DNA from: Flavobacterium sp.
GTDB taxonomy: Bacteria > Bacteroidota > Bacteroidia > Flavobacteriales > Flavobacteriaceae
Length of the DNA: 64,000 nt
Direction: 5' to 3'
Assembly: GCF_024642105.1 (NCBI RefSeq)
Contig: NZ_JAHEBT010000054.1
Span: forward strand, 1-64,000
The notes beneath the pieces are model-generated. The model had not been told where the DNA came from. It ran no database searches and saw only the letters and a program-made list of their open reading frames with translations. A program made the translations under genes and the position numbers. Shown piece by piece: positions 8,514-17,240 of the stretch (position 1 is the first letter of the stretch; each line of letters begins with the position of its first letter).

Positions 8514-9307
8514 TACTCTGCAGATTGAATAGTAATAGGAAGAGAGTAAAGTACTCTCACTGCTTTACCATTTTGCTCTCCGGGTTTCCATTTCGGACAT
8601 TTTTTTAAAACACGAATAGCTTCATTTCCTGTACCGTAACCAATATCTCTAACTACTTTGATATCAGTTAGAGAACCATCTTTTTCAACTACAAAAGTAA
8701 CATATACTTTTCCTTTTAAACCTTCTTCTTCTGGAGTCTGATAATTATTCCCTACAAATTTGTAGAATTTTTCCATTCCACCAGGAAAATCAGGTTTTAC
8801 TTCGATACCAGCAGTATTATAAATACTGTTATCTTCTTCTACTACAGCAGCAGGCCCATTACCTACAGGTTCAACTGTTAATTCAGCATCTGGATCTCCT
8901 TTAATAGTTTCATTACCTAATTTTTTATCTTTAATTTCGGTAATTTTTGGCGGTTCCTCAGTAACCTCTTCTGCTTTTGCCACAACTGGCTTAACAAACT
9001 TCACTTGATCCACTTTTGGTGGAGGTGGTGGAGGTGGCGGAAGGTCTTTTTTAGGCTCTTCCTTTTTAGGAGGTAACTTCATCGTTACGATTTTAGTATC
9101 TAAACTTTCATCATCACTAGAAGAATCTGGTAATAAGCTCATAATTAATGGAGCCGCAACTGCTACAGAAAATACAACCGCGCCAATAATTAATGCTTTA
9201 ACAGTGGTCTTAGTATTCTTTTTTCGAAGATCATAAGCGCCATAAGCCTTATTTTTACCTTCGAAAACGATATCAAGCCATTGGTTTGTGAAAATATCTA
9301 ATTTCAT
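8513..9307 (-). CDS. tonB: Energy transducer TonB
   Basis: A 264-residue TonB. It has a cytoplasmic N-terminus (FEGKNKAYGAYDLRKK, typical of Bacteroidetes TonB), one membrane anchor about residues 37-60, a proline-rich spanning region with a run of eight prolines near residue 90, and a TonB_C domain (about 175-262). The last contains VEVKPDFPGGMEKFYKF, GKVYVTFVVEKDGSLTDIKV and KKCPKWKPGEQNGKAVRV. It carries proton-motive energy from ExbB/ExbD to outer-membrane receptors such as the one at 58948-61650. Confidence 0.93.
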   Translation of the reverse strand: MKLDIFTNQWLDIVFEGKNKAYGAYDLRKKNTKTTVKALIIGAVVFSVAVAAPLIMSLLPDSSSDDESLDTKIVTMKLPPKKEEPKKDLPPPPPPPPKVDQVKFVKPVVAKAEEVTEEPPKITEIKDKKLGNETIKGDPDAELTVEPVGNGPAAVVEEDNSIYNTAGIEVKPDFPGGMEKFYKFVGNNYQTPEEEGLKGKVYVTFVVEKDGSLTDIKVVRDIGYGTGNEAIRVLKKCPKWKPGEQNGKAVRVLYSLPITIQSAE

Positions 9308-9348
9308 TTTTCTTAGTTATTAGGTTATTGAGTAATACGAATTTCTTC

Positions 9349-9906
9349 TTATTTACCTTCTAACAATTTTTGTTCCTCAGGAGTATATTCATTAACAATT
9401 GCATACGTTGGAACGTCAACAATTGCCATTTCATCTAATATATCTACCAAGTTACGATAATTTGATTTCTTACTTGGTTTGATAATTACAATCATCCCCT
9501 TATCCTTATTACCAGTGTACTCAAGTACTAGTTTTTTTCTTGACAACAATTCTTTACGAATTCCTTCTTTTCCGAAAGAAAAATCTTTTGGAGCACCTCC
9601 AGCAACTGGAGTAGCAAGAAGTCCAACATAACGAACTAATTTGTCATTATCACCTAAAAGAATTGTCATAGTACGATTTTCATCCACTTTAACTTGATTC
9701 TTTGGATCAGGTTTATCTTCTTTATCTGGCAATCCCAAACTCATCGATTGGGGCTTAGACAAGGTTGTGGTCAACATAAAGAATGTTATCAATAAGAATG
9801 CCAAATCTACCATGGCTGTTAAATCAACCTTAGAGCCAGATTTTTTACTTCTTACCTTACCATCGCCTTTTTTACCACCACCGTCGCCGGTATTTAATTC
9901 AGCCAT
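9349..9906 (-). CDS. exbD: Biopolymer transport protein ExbD (second copy)
   Basis: A 185-residue ExbD/TolR-family protein with one membrane helix (about 27-48) holding the proton-path aspartate in VDLTAMVDLAFLLITFFML. A periplasmic domain follows, with IIKPSKKSNYRNLVDILDEM. The N-terminus is glycine- and lysine-rich. It is the second of two consecutive exbD genes, as is usual in Bacteroidetes, and the two probably form a heterodimer within the ExbB pentamer (inference). Confidence 0.9.
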   Translation of the reverse strand: MAELNTGDGGGKKGDGKVRSKKSGSKVDLTAMVDLAFLLITFFMLTTTLSKPQSMSLGLPDKEDKPDPKNQVKVDENRTMTILLGDNDKLVRYVGLLATPVAGGAPKDFSFGKEGIRKELLSRKKLVLEYTGNKDKGMIVIIKPSKKSNYRNLVDILDEMAIVDVPTYAIVNEYTPEEQKLLEGK

Positions 9907-9923
9907 TTTAGTATCTTTTTATA

Positions 9924-10535
9924 TTATTTATCTTTTGCTCTTAAACCAGTAACTAAATTAAAGCTATTGATTTTTTGGTCTTGTAAAATATCCATTACTT
10001 TTTTAATAGCAGGATATTCTTCTTTAGCATCTCCTTTGATTGCAATTTGCAATTCTTTATCGTCGATTTCAATATTTGCAATTCTTGCATTTTGAATCCA
10101 CTGAGACAACTGATTATCTAAAGAATCTTTAGGAATACCAGGTTGTAAATTTGATTTACTTCTTTCTGAACTTTTCATTGCAATTAATTGCTTAAGACTA
10201 GTGATTGGCACCCCAATACCTTCCATTAAAGCAAACTTAGCAGATTCTTCTTCAGTAAAAGCAACTCCGTACTTTTGACCCATTAATTCTAAAGTTCTTT
10301 TTCTAACTTCTCTACCTTTAAGGTCGAAGAAAACTTTCCCTTTTCCTACGGTAATAGTAGCTAAATCAGTGTCTGGCAATTTTGTTTGAACTGTTGATGC
10401 TGGTGTATCTACTGGCAAAGGCTCTGGAATTTTGGCTGTAGCAGTCAAAATAAAGAAAGTTAGCAATAGAAAGGCAACATCACACATAGCCGTCATATCA
10501 ATAGACGCAGCTTTTTTGGACATTTTTACAGCCAT
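9924..10535 (-). CDS. exbD: Biopolymer transport protein ExbD (first copy)
   Basis: A 203-residue ExbD-family protein. The conserved aspartate sits in SIDMTAMCDVAFLLLTFFIL (about residues 11-30), followed by a periplasmic domain with an IKGDAKEEYPAIKKVMDILQ motif. It is longer than the neighbouring ExbD by an insertion near residues 85-130. It lies 68 bases after exbB and 17 bases before the second exbD. Confidence 0.9.
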   Translation of the reverse strand: MAVKMSKKAASIDMTAMCDVAFLLLTFFILTATAKIPEPLPVDTPASTVQTKLPDTDLATITVGKGKVFFDLKGREVRKRTLELMGQKYGVAFTEEESAKFALMEGIGVPITSLKQLIAMKSSERSKSNLQPGIPKDSLDNQLSQWIQNARIANIEIDDKELQIAIKGDAKEEYPAIKKVMDILQDQKINSFNLVTGLRAKDK

Positions 10536-10603
10536 TACTTTATATTTTATAATTTAAATAAGTACGACCTTATATTGGCAAACTTATTTTAATTAATTAT
10601 TAA

Positions 10604-11422
10604 TTATTTTTTTGTACTTCTGAAATGTCTGTAAGTATTTACAATTGTATTACCTGCCTCATCAATAGAATAAGTCAAAGTATCAATTTTAGAAGTAAAC
10701 AAGTTATAAGTAACAATTGCTAATGCAGAAGTAGAGATACCTGTAGCAGTGTTAATAAGCGCCTCAGAGATACCATTTGCAAGTGCCGCTTGATCTGGAG
10801 TTCCAGCAGAAGCCAAAGCACCAAACGCTTTAATCATACCTGTTACAGTTCCTAACAAACCAGCTAATGTTCCTAAAGATACTAAAGTAGAGATAATAGT
10901 CATGTGTTTCTCTAACATTGGCATTTCTAATGAAGTAGCCTCTTCGATTTCTTTGTGAATAGTTTCAGCAGCAGCTTCGCTATCTAATCCTTCAGCTTTA
11001 ACATCTTGGTATTTCAATAAAGCTGATTTAATTGCATTTGCAACAGATCCTTGTTGTTTATCACAAGAAGCAATAGCTCCATCAATATCTCCTTTAGTAA
11101 TGCTTGATTGAACATTTTTCATGAAAGTATCTAAGTTTCCTTTTCCAGCAGCTTTTGAAATTACAGCAAAACGCTCAAATGAAAACACAATTACCATTAA
11201 TAAACATCCTAACAAGATAGGTACAATAGGACCTCCTTTATATACCATTGCCAAATAGTTTCCTGGTAGTGGGTGACCTGTATTTACTCCTCCTTCAAAG
11301 TTTGCTCCATTACCCATGATAAAATTCCATATAATCCATCCAACAAAAATACATGCTGCGATGATAATTCCTGAAATTGCTCCTCCACCTTTTGGTCCAT
11401 TTTCTTTTTTAACGTTTGCCAT
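10604..11422 (-). CDS. exbB: MotA/TolQ/ExbB proton-channel protein
   Basis: A 272-residue ExbB with membrane helices near 15-37, 60-82, about 170-195 and 215-240. The conserved block LVSLGTLAGLLGTVTGMIKAF and the ALINTATGISTSALAIVTYN helix are the family proton-channel signature. It is first in the Ton operon; ExbB/ExbD use the proton gradient to drive TonB. Upstream on the minus strand is TAAATTTG (11495 to 11488), a good -7 box, with a 5' leader of about 65 bases. Confidence 0.92.
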   Translation of the reverse strand: MANVKKENGPKGGGAISGIIIAACIFVGWIIWNFIMGNGANFEGGVNTGHPLPGNYLAMVYKGGPIVPILLGCLLMVIVFSFERFAVISKAAGKGNLDTFMKNVQSSITKGDIDGAIASCDKQQGSVANAIKSALLKYQDVKAEGLDSEAAAETIHKEIEEATSLEMPMLEKHMTIISTLVSLGTLAGLLGTVTGMIKAFGALASAGTPDQAALANGISEALINTATGISTSALAIVTYNLFTSKIDTLTYSIDEAGNTIVNTYRHFRSTKK

Positions 11423-11487
11423 TTTTTTTAATTTTAATAGTTTTAAATAATTTAATTTTTTAGTGTTTAAATAAACTTGTAGTGGAG

Positions 11488-11495
11488 CAAATTTA
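11488..11495 (-). promoter_or_regulatory. -7 box of the exbB operon
   Basis: TAAATTTG on the minus strand matches TAnnTTTG. There is no clean TTTG 19 bases upstream, only T-rich sequence. The predicted start is about 60 bases before the exbB ATG. Confidence 0.55.
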
Positions 11496-11899
11496 TATTT
11501 TTAGTTTAAATAAAAAAACTTTTTTTAATTTAATTGATGTTAATTTTAGTTCCAGCAATTGTATTTCTTTTTGTTTTTTTTTCATTTAATAAAAAATACA
11601 TAACGAAATCGATTTTTTAATACCAAAAACACACTGACAACCCTTATATTCATACAATTTATCAATATAAGTAGAAAAAAAATTTGGATATAAAATATTT
11701 ATTTTTTTTACAAAAAACGATGTAGTTACCATAAAAACCGACTAAGTTGTCCAAAATAGACAAATACAAACTACTTTTTTGTTATAGCGAAAGAGACATA
11801 TTTAAATCACTTCCAAAATAAAAAATAAGTACGAAATCAAAATTCATTTGACACATTCTAATTCTATTTCTTCAAACTTATATTTACATTTAGATTTAA

Positions 11900-11907
11900 T
11901 ATGTTTG
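11900..11907 (+). promoter_or_regulatory. -7 box for the DUF486/cupin pair
   Basis: TATGTTTG matches the TAnnTTTG consensus and lies 18 bases before the ATG at 11926, giving a short leader. No clear -33 TTTG is seen. Confidence 0.55.
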
Positions 11908-11925
11908 CAACTTTAAAATAACTTT

Positions 11926-12294
11926 ATGAAAGGATTTATTAGTATTGGTCTATTGATTTTATCCAATCTCTTTATGACTTTAGCTTGGTACGGTCACCTT
12001 AAATTTAAAGAATTAAAGTGGTTTGAAAATGCTGGTTTATTATCCATTATATTCATAAGTTGGGGACTGGCTTTATTTGAATACTTTTTTCAGGTTCCCG
12101 CTAACCGAATCGGTTTTCGAGAAAATGGAGGTCCTTTCTCATTATTACAACTTAAAGTTATTCAAGAAGTAATTACTTTAGTAACGTTCGTAATTTTTAG
12201 CTTGACTTTTTTCAAAACCGAAACTTTTAGATGTAATCATGCTATTGGATTTTGTTTTTTACTTTTAGCCGTTTATTTTATATTTAAAAAATAA
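11926..12294 (+). CDS. DMT-family (DUF486) small membrane protein
   Basis: A 122-residue integral membrane protein with four helices (about 4-24, 35-55, 80-98, 103-120). The signature ALFEYFFQVPANRIGF between helices 2 and 3 identifies DUF486, a four-helix relative of drug/metabolite transporters. The substrate is unknown. Its stop TAA shares a base with the ATG of the next gene, so the two are coupled. Confidence 0.85.
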   Translation: MKGFISIGLLILSNLFMTLAWYGHLKFKELKWFENAGLLSIIFISWGLALFEYFFQVPANRIGFRENGGPFSLLQLKVIQEVITLVTFVIFSLTFFKTETFRCNHAIGFCFLLLAVYFIFKK

Positions 12295-12656
12295 TGAAAA
12301 AATACACTTTACAAAAAAGCCCATTTGTTGTTCCTACAACTGACGGAAAACTGATTGAAGAACATCACGGATTGGTAAGTACCAATAATCCAGCCATCTC
12401 TATTGCACACATGATAGCTCCCGCAGGATGGAGCGAACCTTTTCAAACGCCAGAGTTTGAAGAGTACACCTATATAATTAGTGGAAAGAAACAATTTATT
12501 ATCGAAGACGAAGTAATTGTATTAGAAGCAGGACAATCCATTAAAATTGAGAAAAACACAAGAGTTCAATATTCCAATCCGTTTGAGACACATTGCGAAT
12601 ACCTTGCTATTTGCACCCCTGCATTTGACTTTAATAAAGTACACCGAGAAGATTAA
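12294..12656 (+). CDS. Small cupin-like protein
   Basis: A 120-residue single-cupin protein. The beta-barrel is seen in AHMIAPAGWSEPFQTPEFEE followed by YIISGKKQFIIEDEVIVLEAGQSIKIEKNTRVQYSNP. The usual HxH metal pair is absent (WSEPFQT occupies that place), so metal-dependent catalysis is doubtful and a binding or sensing role may fit better. The start overlaps the preceding stop by one base. Confidence 0.7.
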   Translation: MKKYTLQKSPFVVPTTDGKLIEEHHGLVSTNNPAISIAHMIAPAGWSEPFQTPEFEEYTYIISGKKQFIIEDEVIVLEAGQSIKIEKNTRVQYSNPFETHCEYLAICTPAFDFNKVHRED

Positions 12657-12659
12657 TAT

Positions 12660-14003
12660 TTATTTCAGTTGAAGTAATTCCAATATTTTATGTTCCACTT
12701 CTGCTGAATCCCATTTATTATCGATGTCCTCCATTTTCAAAACCTCTTCCATAATGCCGTTTTGAGCATCGCCAATAGCTAGAGCTTCAGCATAAGGTCG
12801 GTCACTAAACGTCACCCTACTATATAAAGGAATCCACAAGTCTGGATGTTTGTCTGAAAACACCTTTTCGATTTTCTTTTGCAATAAGAATTTTTCATCA
12901 GCCGTTTTGGTACTCATCTCCATAAAATTGCGATAGGACAATTCGGCAATCGCGTCCGCATTAGGCTTTCTTGATTTTTGATATTCTGAAAAAATGGTTT
13001 TCCAGTCATCTCCATACTGCTGCATTATTTCGTTTAAGATAGAAATATCTTCAAAACCAGCATTCATTCCTTGTCCATAAAACGGAACAATGGCGTGACA
13101 AGCGTCTCCAATTAATGCAATCTTATCTTCATACGCCCAAGGAAAACACTTCATTGTCACTAACGTACTGGTTGGATTTTTAAAAAAATCTTCGGCTAAC
13201 TTTGGAATTACGTCAATCGCATCAGGGAAGTTTTTAGCAAAAAAGGTTTCTACTAACTTTATATCTTTCAATTCTTCTAAGGAATTTTCTCCCTCAAAAG
13301 GCATAAATAAAGTACAAGTAAAGCTTCCGTCTAAATTAGGCAAGGCAATCAACATGTATTCTCCACGAGGCCAAATATGAAATGAATTCGGATCTAATTT
13401 ATGAGACCCATCTAGATTAGCAGGAATATTCAATTCTTTGTAGCCAATTTTTAAAAATTCTTGCGAATAATCAAACATACTCTGGCGTTGCATACGGTGA
13501 CGAATTCGAGAAAAAGCACCATCCGCACCAAAAACCATGTCGTATTTTTTCTCTTCCCAAGCACCACGCTCAGTTTCGCCAATATGCAAAGTGGCATCGG
13601 CAAGAGTCACATCCCAAATGCGTTGTTCAAAAAAGAATTGAGCTCCAGCAGCTTCGGCTAAATCAATCATTTTTCGATTCAAAAGACCTCTTGAAATAGA
13701 ATAGATGGCCTCTCCTTCTTGACCATAAGGTTGAAAATTGAGTTTATCCACTAAATGAATCGCGCGCTTGTCCATGGGAATGGCAATTTCACGAACAGCA
13801 TCACCCACTCCTACTCCGTCTAAAGCTTTCCAACCTCGATTAGACATGGCTAGATTAATGGAACGCCCCGAAAATTCAATTTGTCGAATATCTGGACTTC
13901 TATCATAAATATGGACGGTATGACCTGCTTTACGCAAATAAATTGCTAACAGCGAACCTACTAATCCGGAACCAACGATTGCAATATTCTGAGGAGTTTG
14001 CAT
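12660..14003 (-). CDS. kmo: Kynurenine 3-monooxygenase (FAD)
   Basis: A 447-residue flavoprotein hydroxylase that converts L-kynurenine to 3-hydroxykynurenine with NADPH and oxygen. Motifs are the FAD-binding GSGLVGSLLAIYLRKAGH near the N-terminus, FGADGAFSRIRHRMQ, and LIGDACHAIVPFYGQGMNAG (GD motif). The frame is open to 14027, but a TAATTTTG -7 box sits at 14032 to 14025 and MQTPQNIAIVG is the expected start, so the ATG at 14003 is chosen. Kynureninase, the next enzyme, is nearby at 17241-18518. Confidence 0.92.
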   Translation of the reverse strand: MQTPQNIAIVGSGLVGSLLAIYLRKAGHTVHIYDRSPDIRQIEFSGRSINLAMSNRGWKALDGVGVGDAVREIAIPMDKRAIHLVDKLNFQPYGQEGEAIYSISRGLLNRKMIDLAEAAGAQFFFEQRIWDVTLADATLHIGETERGAWEEKKYDMVFGADGAFSRIRHRMQRQSMFDYSQEFLKIGYKELNIPANLDGSHKLDPNSFHIWPRGEYMLIALPNLDGSFTCTLFMPFEGENSLEELKDIKLVETFFAKNFPDAIDVIPKLAEDFFKNPTSTLVTMKCFPWAYEDKIALIGDACHAIVPFYGQGMNAGFEDISILNEIMQQYGDDWKTIFSEYQKSRKPNADAIAELSYRNFMEMSTKTADEKFLLQKKIEKVFSDKHPDLWIPLYSRVTFSDRPYAEALAIGDAQNGIMEEVLKMEDIDNKWDSAEVEHKILELLQLK

Positions 14004-14064
14004 TACTATTTTATAAAAGTTAGGCAAAATTACTCATTTATTGCAATAGCCCCTTTAGTATCAA

Positions 14065-16455
14065 TTACTTTTTATTAGGAATAAAAACCAATTTTGTTGA
14101 AGTTCTAACAATTTCAGCTTTGTTCAATTTCATTTTCCTGAACTTCCCTGTGTTGTACATTTCGGCTTGGTCTTTATAATGCGGACTCATCGGATTTCCA
14201 GATTGACCCGTTGGCAGAATACTCCAACTGTTTTCAATATCCGAAAAATCAATAATTCGTCTAGTTGAGGGTCCTCCTTTTACCAGATACTTGCCATCTT
14301 CAGTAAAATCAAAAAACAAATTGTTAATCACTTCCATTGAACCAGAAACTTCAAACGGGCCTACATTAAAAAACGGTTTCAATGCATTTACATTCCCTAA
14401 AGGATGTTGGTGTTCTACCGTATGTACTTTGTTCCAAGTCCAAGCAGTAATTGATTTTCCAAATTGATCTTCTAAAGCAGTAATTGCTTCTTTAAAAGAC
14501 TTCGTTATGATTTGTACTCGAGTTTCTTTTTGATTTTTGGTTGCAATATTATCCCACCAAAACGAGTTGTTGTTAACTACTTGCCTCGCTACCACTTGTT
14601 TCATAATATGGGTTCCTAAAAAATGTTTGAAACCTGCCTCACCCATTTCATCTTGAAAGGTGTTTTTTAGATACAGATAAATCCATTTGTTATAAATCGT
14701 TGGCGCCACCTCTTCTACATTATTAGATCCTTTCCAATTTTTCAGCACAGCAAGAGCTTCTTTTTCGGTATTAGAAAGAGCATTATTATTTAATGCAGCC
14801 ATTAAATTTTGAACCACCGATGGTGCTACTGATGATGTATTATCAAAAATCATTTTACTTGCTGATTCTTTATCCCAATTGGATTTTGAATCCAATAATT
14901 GAACAATTCGCTTAGCTCTATCTTCTGGCAAATAATAGCCTGGATATAAAAATCCTTCAATAGCTTCGGGTTGGTTATTAGCCGAATACACATAATTCCA
15001 GCTCGGATTGACTGACGAAGGATTTTTGGAGAAATCCAAATATTCTTTAATATCATCTTTTCCGCTAGCTCCATCCAAAATAAAATTAGGATTCACACCC
15101 ACATTGTGTTTGTATAATTTTCCGGTTGCCCACCAAGCTACATTGCCTTTGGCATCACCATACATTACGTTCAAACCAGGTGCAGCAATCAACTGAACAC
15201 CTTTTCGAAAATCGGCTTTATCGTTAGCATGCGAAAGGGCATACACCGCATCCAAAATCAAAATAGGTTGTTGGGTATAAATCCACGACAGGGCTACAGG
15301 TTTGTCCTTTTGCAAACCATCAATCAAATCATTTACTATAGGTCCGTGACGACTTACTTTAACGTTCATAACCACATCTAAAGTATCTTTAACCTTAATT
15401 GTTTTAGTTCTTGTCTTATACGCACTCAATCCTGTAGGAGTTTTGTATTTTGTAGCGTCTGTCGCACTATTTTCTTCTTGGTACAAATCAATATCGTCAT
15501 TTTCAAACATCGTCAATCCGTAGGCATATTGATGATTATGACCTAATAACGGAAAAGGAGTTCCTGCCAAATAACAGCCATACATTTCATAATCAGGTGT
15601 TACCAAATGCGCTTCATACCAAGTCCCAGGTTGCGAAAATCCAATATGTGGATCATTCGCAAAAATCACTTTACCATTTTTAGTCTTTTGCGGGGCAATA
15701 ACCCAACTGTTACTACCAATGAATGGTGGAATTGGTGATTGATCTAACAAAGAAGCTACCGATTTAGCTATAGCCGAATATTCTTGACCATTCTCCTTAG
15801 CATTTTTGATTTTAGTAGTATTAAATTCGCTTTCCAAACCAAAATCTTTCAAATACTCCATGCCGTATTTATTCCGCAAATCCGTCATCAAAGGATCTGA
15901 TTTTTGTGCCATAGCAAAACTAAATGCCATGTACCCAAAAATATTGTACACATCTTTTATCTCAAATTTTTGCTTTTGAATACCCAGTAACTGAAATTCA
16001 ATAGGCGTTTTTCCTTCTTCTAAATATTGATTGATACCATCCAAATACGCTTGCGTCAATTGGTAACTCGGACTGTTTTTATCCAATTGAGCAATGGCCT
16101 TCGCCGAAGCTTCTTCAATTCCTAATCCGGTAAAGAATTTATCATTTTTTAACGCCACCGATCCAAAAATTTCAGATAAGCGTCCCGGTGCAATTCGGCG
16201 CATTAACTCCATTTGCCACAAGCGGTCTTGAGCATGAACATAACCCAAGGCTTCCATAGCATCGGTTGTATTTTCGGCGTAAATATGCGGCACGCCAAAT
16301 TCATCAAAGTAAACTGTTGTTTCTTTTTGAATGTTTTTCAGCGGTAGTTCCCCTTCGTATTTGGGTTTGGAATAAAAGGCATAGCCAACCAATGCCAAAA
16401 TTAGGAGTGCCAAAATTGAAACAATTACAACCAGTACTTTTTTAACTATTTTCAT
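14065..16455 (-). CDS. Penicillin acylase-family (Ntn) hydrolase
   Basis: A 796-residue N-terminal-nucleophile hydrolase precursor. An N-terminal hydrophobic anchor (residues 5-28) precedes the alpha chain (VPHIYAENTTDAMEALGYVHAQDRLWQME). The autoprocessing site and catalytic serine lie in IGSNSWVIAP (about 246-255), followed by NDPHIGF and the beta chain. The family cleaves amide bonds in penicillins, acyl-homoserine lactones and other N-acyl compounds. The substrate here is not shown; neighbours are kynurenine genes. Length fits the family. Confidence 0.88.
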   Translation of the reverse strand: MKIVKKVLVVIVSILALLILALVGYAFYSKPKYEGELPLKNIQKETTVYFDEFGVPHIYAENTTDAMEALGYVHAQDRLWQMELMRRIAPGRLSEIFGSVALKNDKFFTGLGIEEASAKAIAQLDKNSPSYQLTQAYLDGINQYLEEGKTPIEFQLLGIQKQKFEIKDVYNIFGYMAFSFAMAQKSDPLMTDLRNKYGMEYLKDFGLESEFNTTKIKNAKENGQEYSAIAKSVASLLDQSPIPPFIGSNSWVIAPQKTKNGKVIFANDPHIGFSQPGTWYEAHLVTPDYEMYGCYLAGTPFPLLGHNHQYAYGLTMFENDDIDLYQEENSATDATKYKTPTGLSAYKTRTKTIKVKDTLDVVMNVKVSRHGPIVNDLIDGLQKDKPVALSWIYTQQPILILDAVYALSHANDKADFRKGVQLIAAPGLNVMYGDAKGNVAWWATGKLYKHNVGVNPNFILDGASGKDDIKEYLDFSKNPSSVNPSWNYVYSANNQPEAIEGFLYPGYYLPEDRAKRIVQLLDSKSNWDKESASKMIFDNTSSVAPSVVQNLMAALNNNALSNTEKEALAVLKNWKGSNNVEEVAPTIYNKWIYLYLKNTFQDEMGEAGFKHFLGTHIMKQVVARQVVNNNSFWWDNIATKNQKETRVQIITKSFKEAITALEDQFGKSITAWTWNKVHTVEHQHPLGNVNALKPFFNVGPFEVSGSMEVINNLFFDFTEDGKYLVKGGPSTRRIIDFSDIENSWSILPTGQSGNPMSPHYKDQAEMYNTGKFRKMKLNKAEIVRTSTKLVFIPNKK

Positions 16456-16569
16456 CTGTAAATGGATTTGATAAACAAATATAGCAGAATAATCTACAAT
16501 TACTACTTAGTTATAATTCAATTATTGCAATTTTGTTTAACAATATATCGTTTTTAATTAAACAAAAAG

Positions 16570-16577
16570 TATCTTTG
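16570..16577 (+). promoter_or_regulatory. -7 box that fixes the flavin-reductase start
   Basis: TATCTTTG lies downstream of an in-frame upstream ATG (16533) and 15 bases before the ATG at 16593, so transcription would begin inside the longer frame. This supports 16593 as the true start. Confidence 0.6.
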
Positions 16578-16592
16578 TTCAAAACCAATCAG

Positions 16593-17228
16593 ATGAAAGA
16601 CATTTCAAAAGAAACCATTACCGCAATGGATAAAGTACCTCGTTTGAATTTAATTAATTCGTGTACGGGATACAAATCGACGAATTTAATTGCTACTCAA
16701 TCCATTGACGGGCAATCTAATGTGGCTATTTTTAGTAGTGTAACCCACCTTGGGAGTGACCCTGCATTGATCGGATTTATTATGCGACCAACAACTGTTC
16801 CTAGAGATACTTACAAAAACATCAAAGAAACGGGCTACTTCAGTATCAATCATGTAACAGTTGATATGATTGAAGATGCCCATCATAGTTCGGCTAATTA
16901 TGATTTAGGTATTTCTGAGTTTGATAAAACGAATCTGGAAGCAGAATACAAAGAAGGTATTGCAATTCCCTTTGTAAAAGGAAGTCCTGTGCAATTGTAT
17001 TGCAAATATGTCAATGAATACCACATTAAAGAAAATGACACCATTCACATCATAGCATCTATTGAGCGGTTGTTTTTTGAAGAAGAATTACAACACGAAG
17101 ACGGCTGGTTACAACTAGACAAAGGAAAAGTAGTTACTGTAAATGGTTTAGATGGCTATTGTTTGCCCAAACTAGTAGATCGTTTTCAATATGCTCGAAA
17201 AGACCAACCTACAAAATCATTTTTTTAA
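16593..17228 (+). CDS. Flavin reductase-like FMN-binding protein
   Basis: A 211-residue protein of the flavin-reductase-like split-barrel family. Visible features are LINSCTGYKSTNLIATQS, a region NVAIFSSVTHLGSDPALIGFIMRP that contacts FMN, and TGYFSINHV. Family members supply reduced flavin or act as flavin-dependent oxidoreductases. It lies between penicillin-acylase and kynureninase genes but on the opposite strand. The first 20 residues of the longest frame are excluded because of the promoter box at 16570-16577. Confidence 0.83.
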   Translation: MKDISKETITAMDKVPRLNLINSCTGYKSTNLIATQSIDGQSNVAIFSSVTHLGSDPALIGFIMRPTTVPRDTYKNIKETGYFSINHVTVDMIEDAHHSSANYDLGISEFDKTNLEAEYKEGIAIPFVKGSPVQLYCKYVNEYHIKENDTIHIIASIERLFFEEELQHEDGWLQLDKGKVVTVNGLDGYCLPKLVDRFQYARKDQPTKSFF

Positions 17229-17240
17229 GTTCGAGTAATT

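Larger units (their letters stand above)
11423..11925. other. Gene-free AT-rich divergent intergenic region
   Basis: About 500 bases between exbB and the DMT gene. It holds a -7 box for exbB (11495 to 11488, minus) and one for the plus-strand gene at 11926 (TATGTTTG, 11900-11907). The middle (about 11520-11880) is very AT-rich; I see no ORF, riboswitch or strong hairpin there. Confidence 0.6.
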
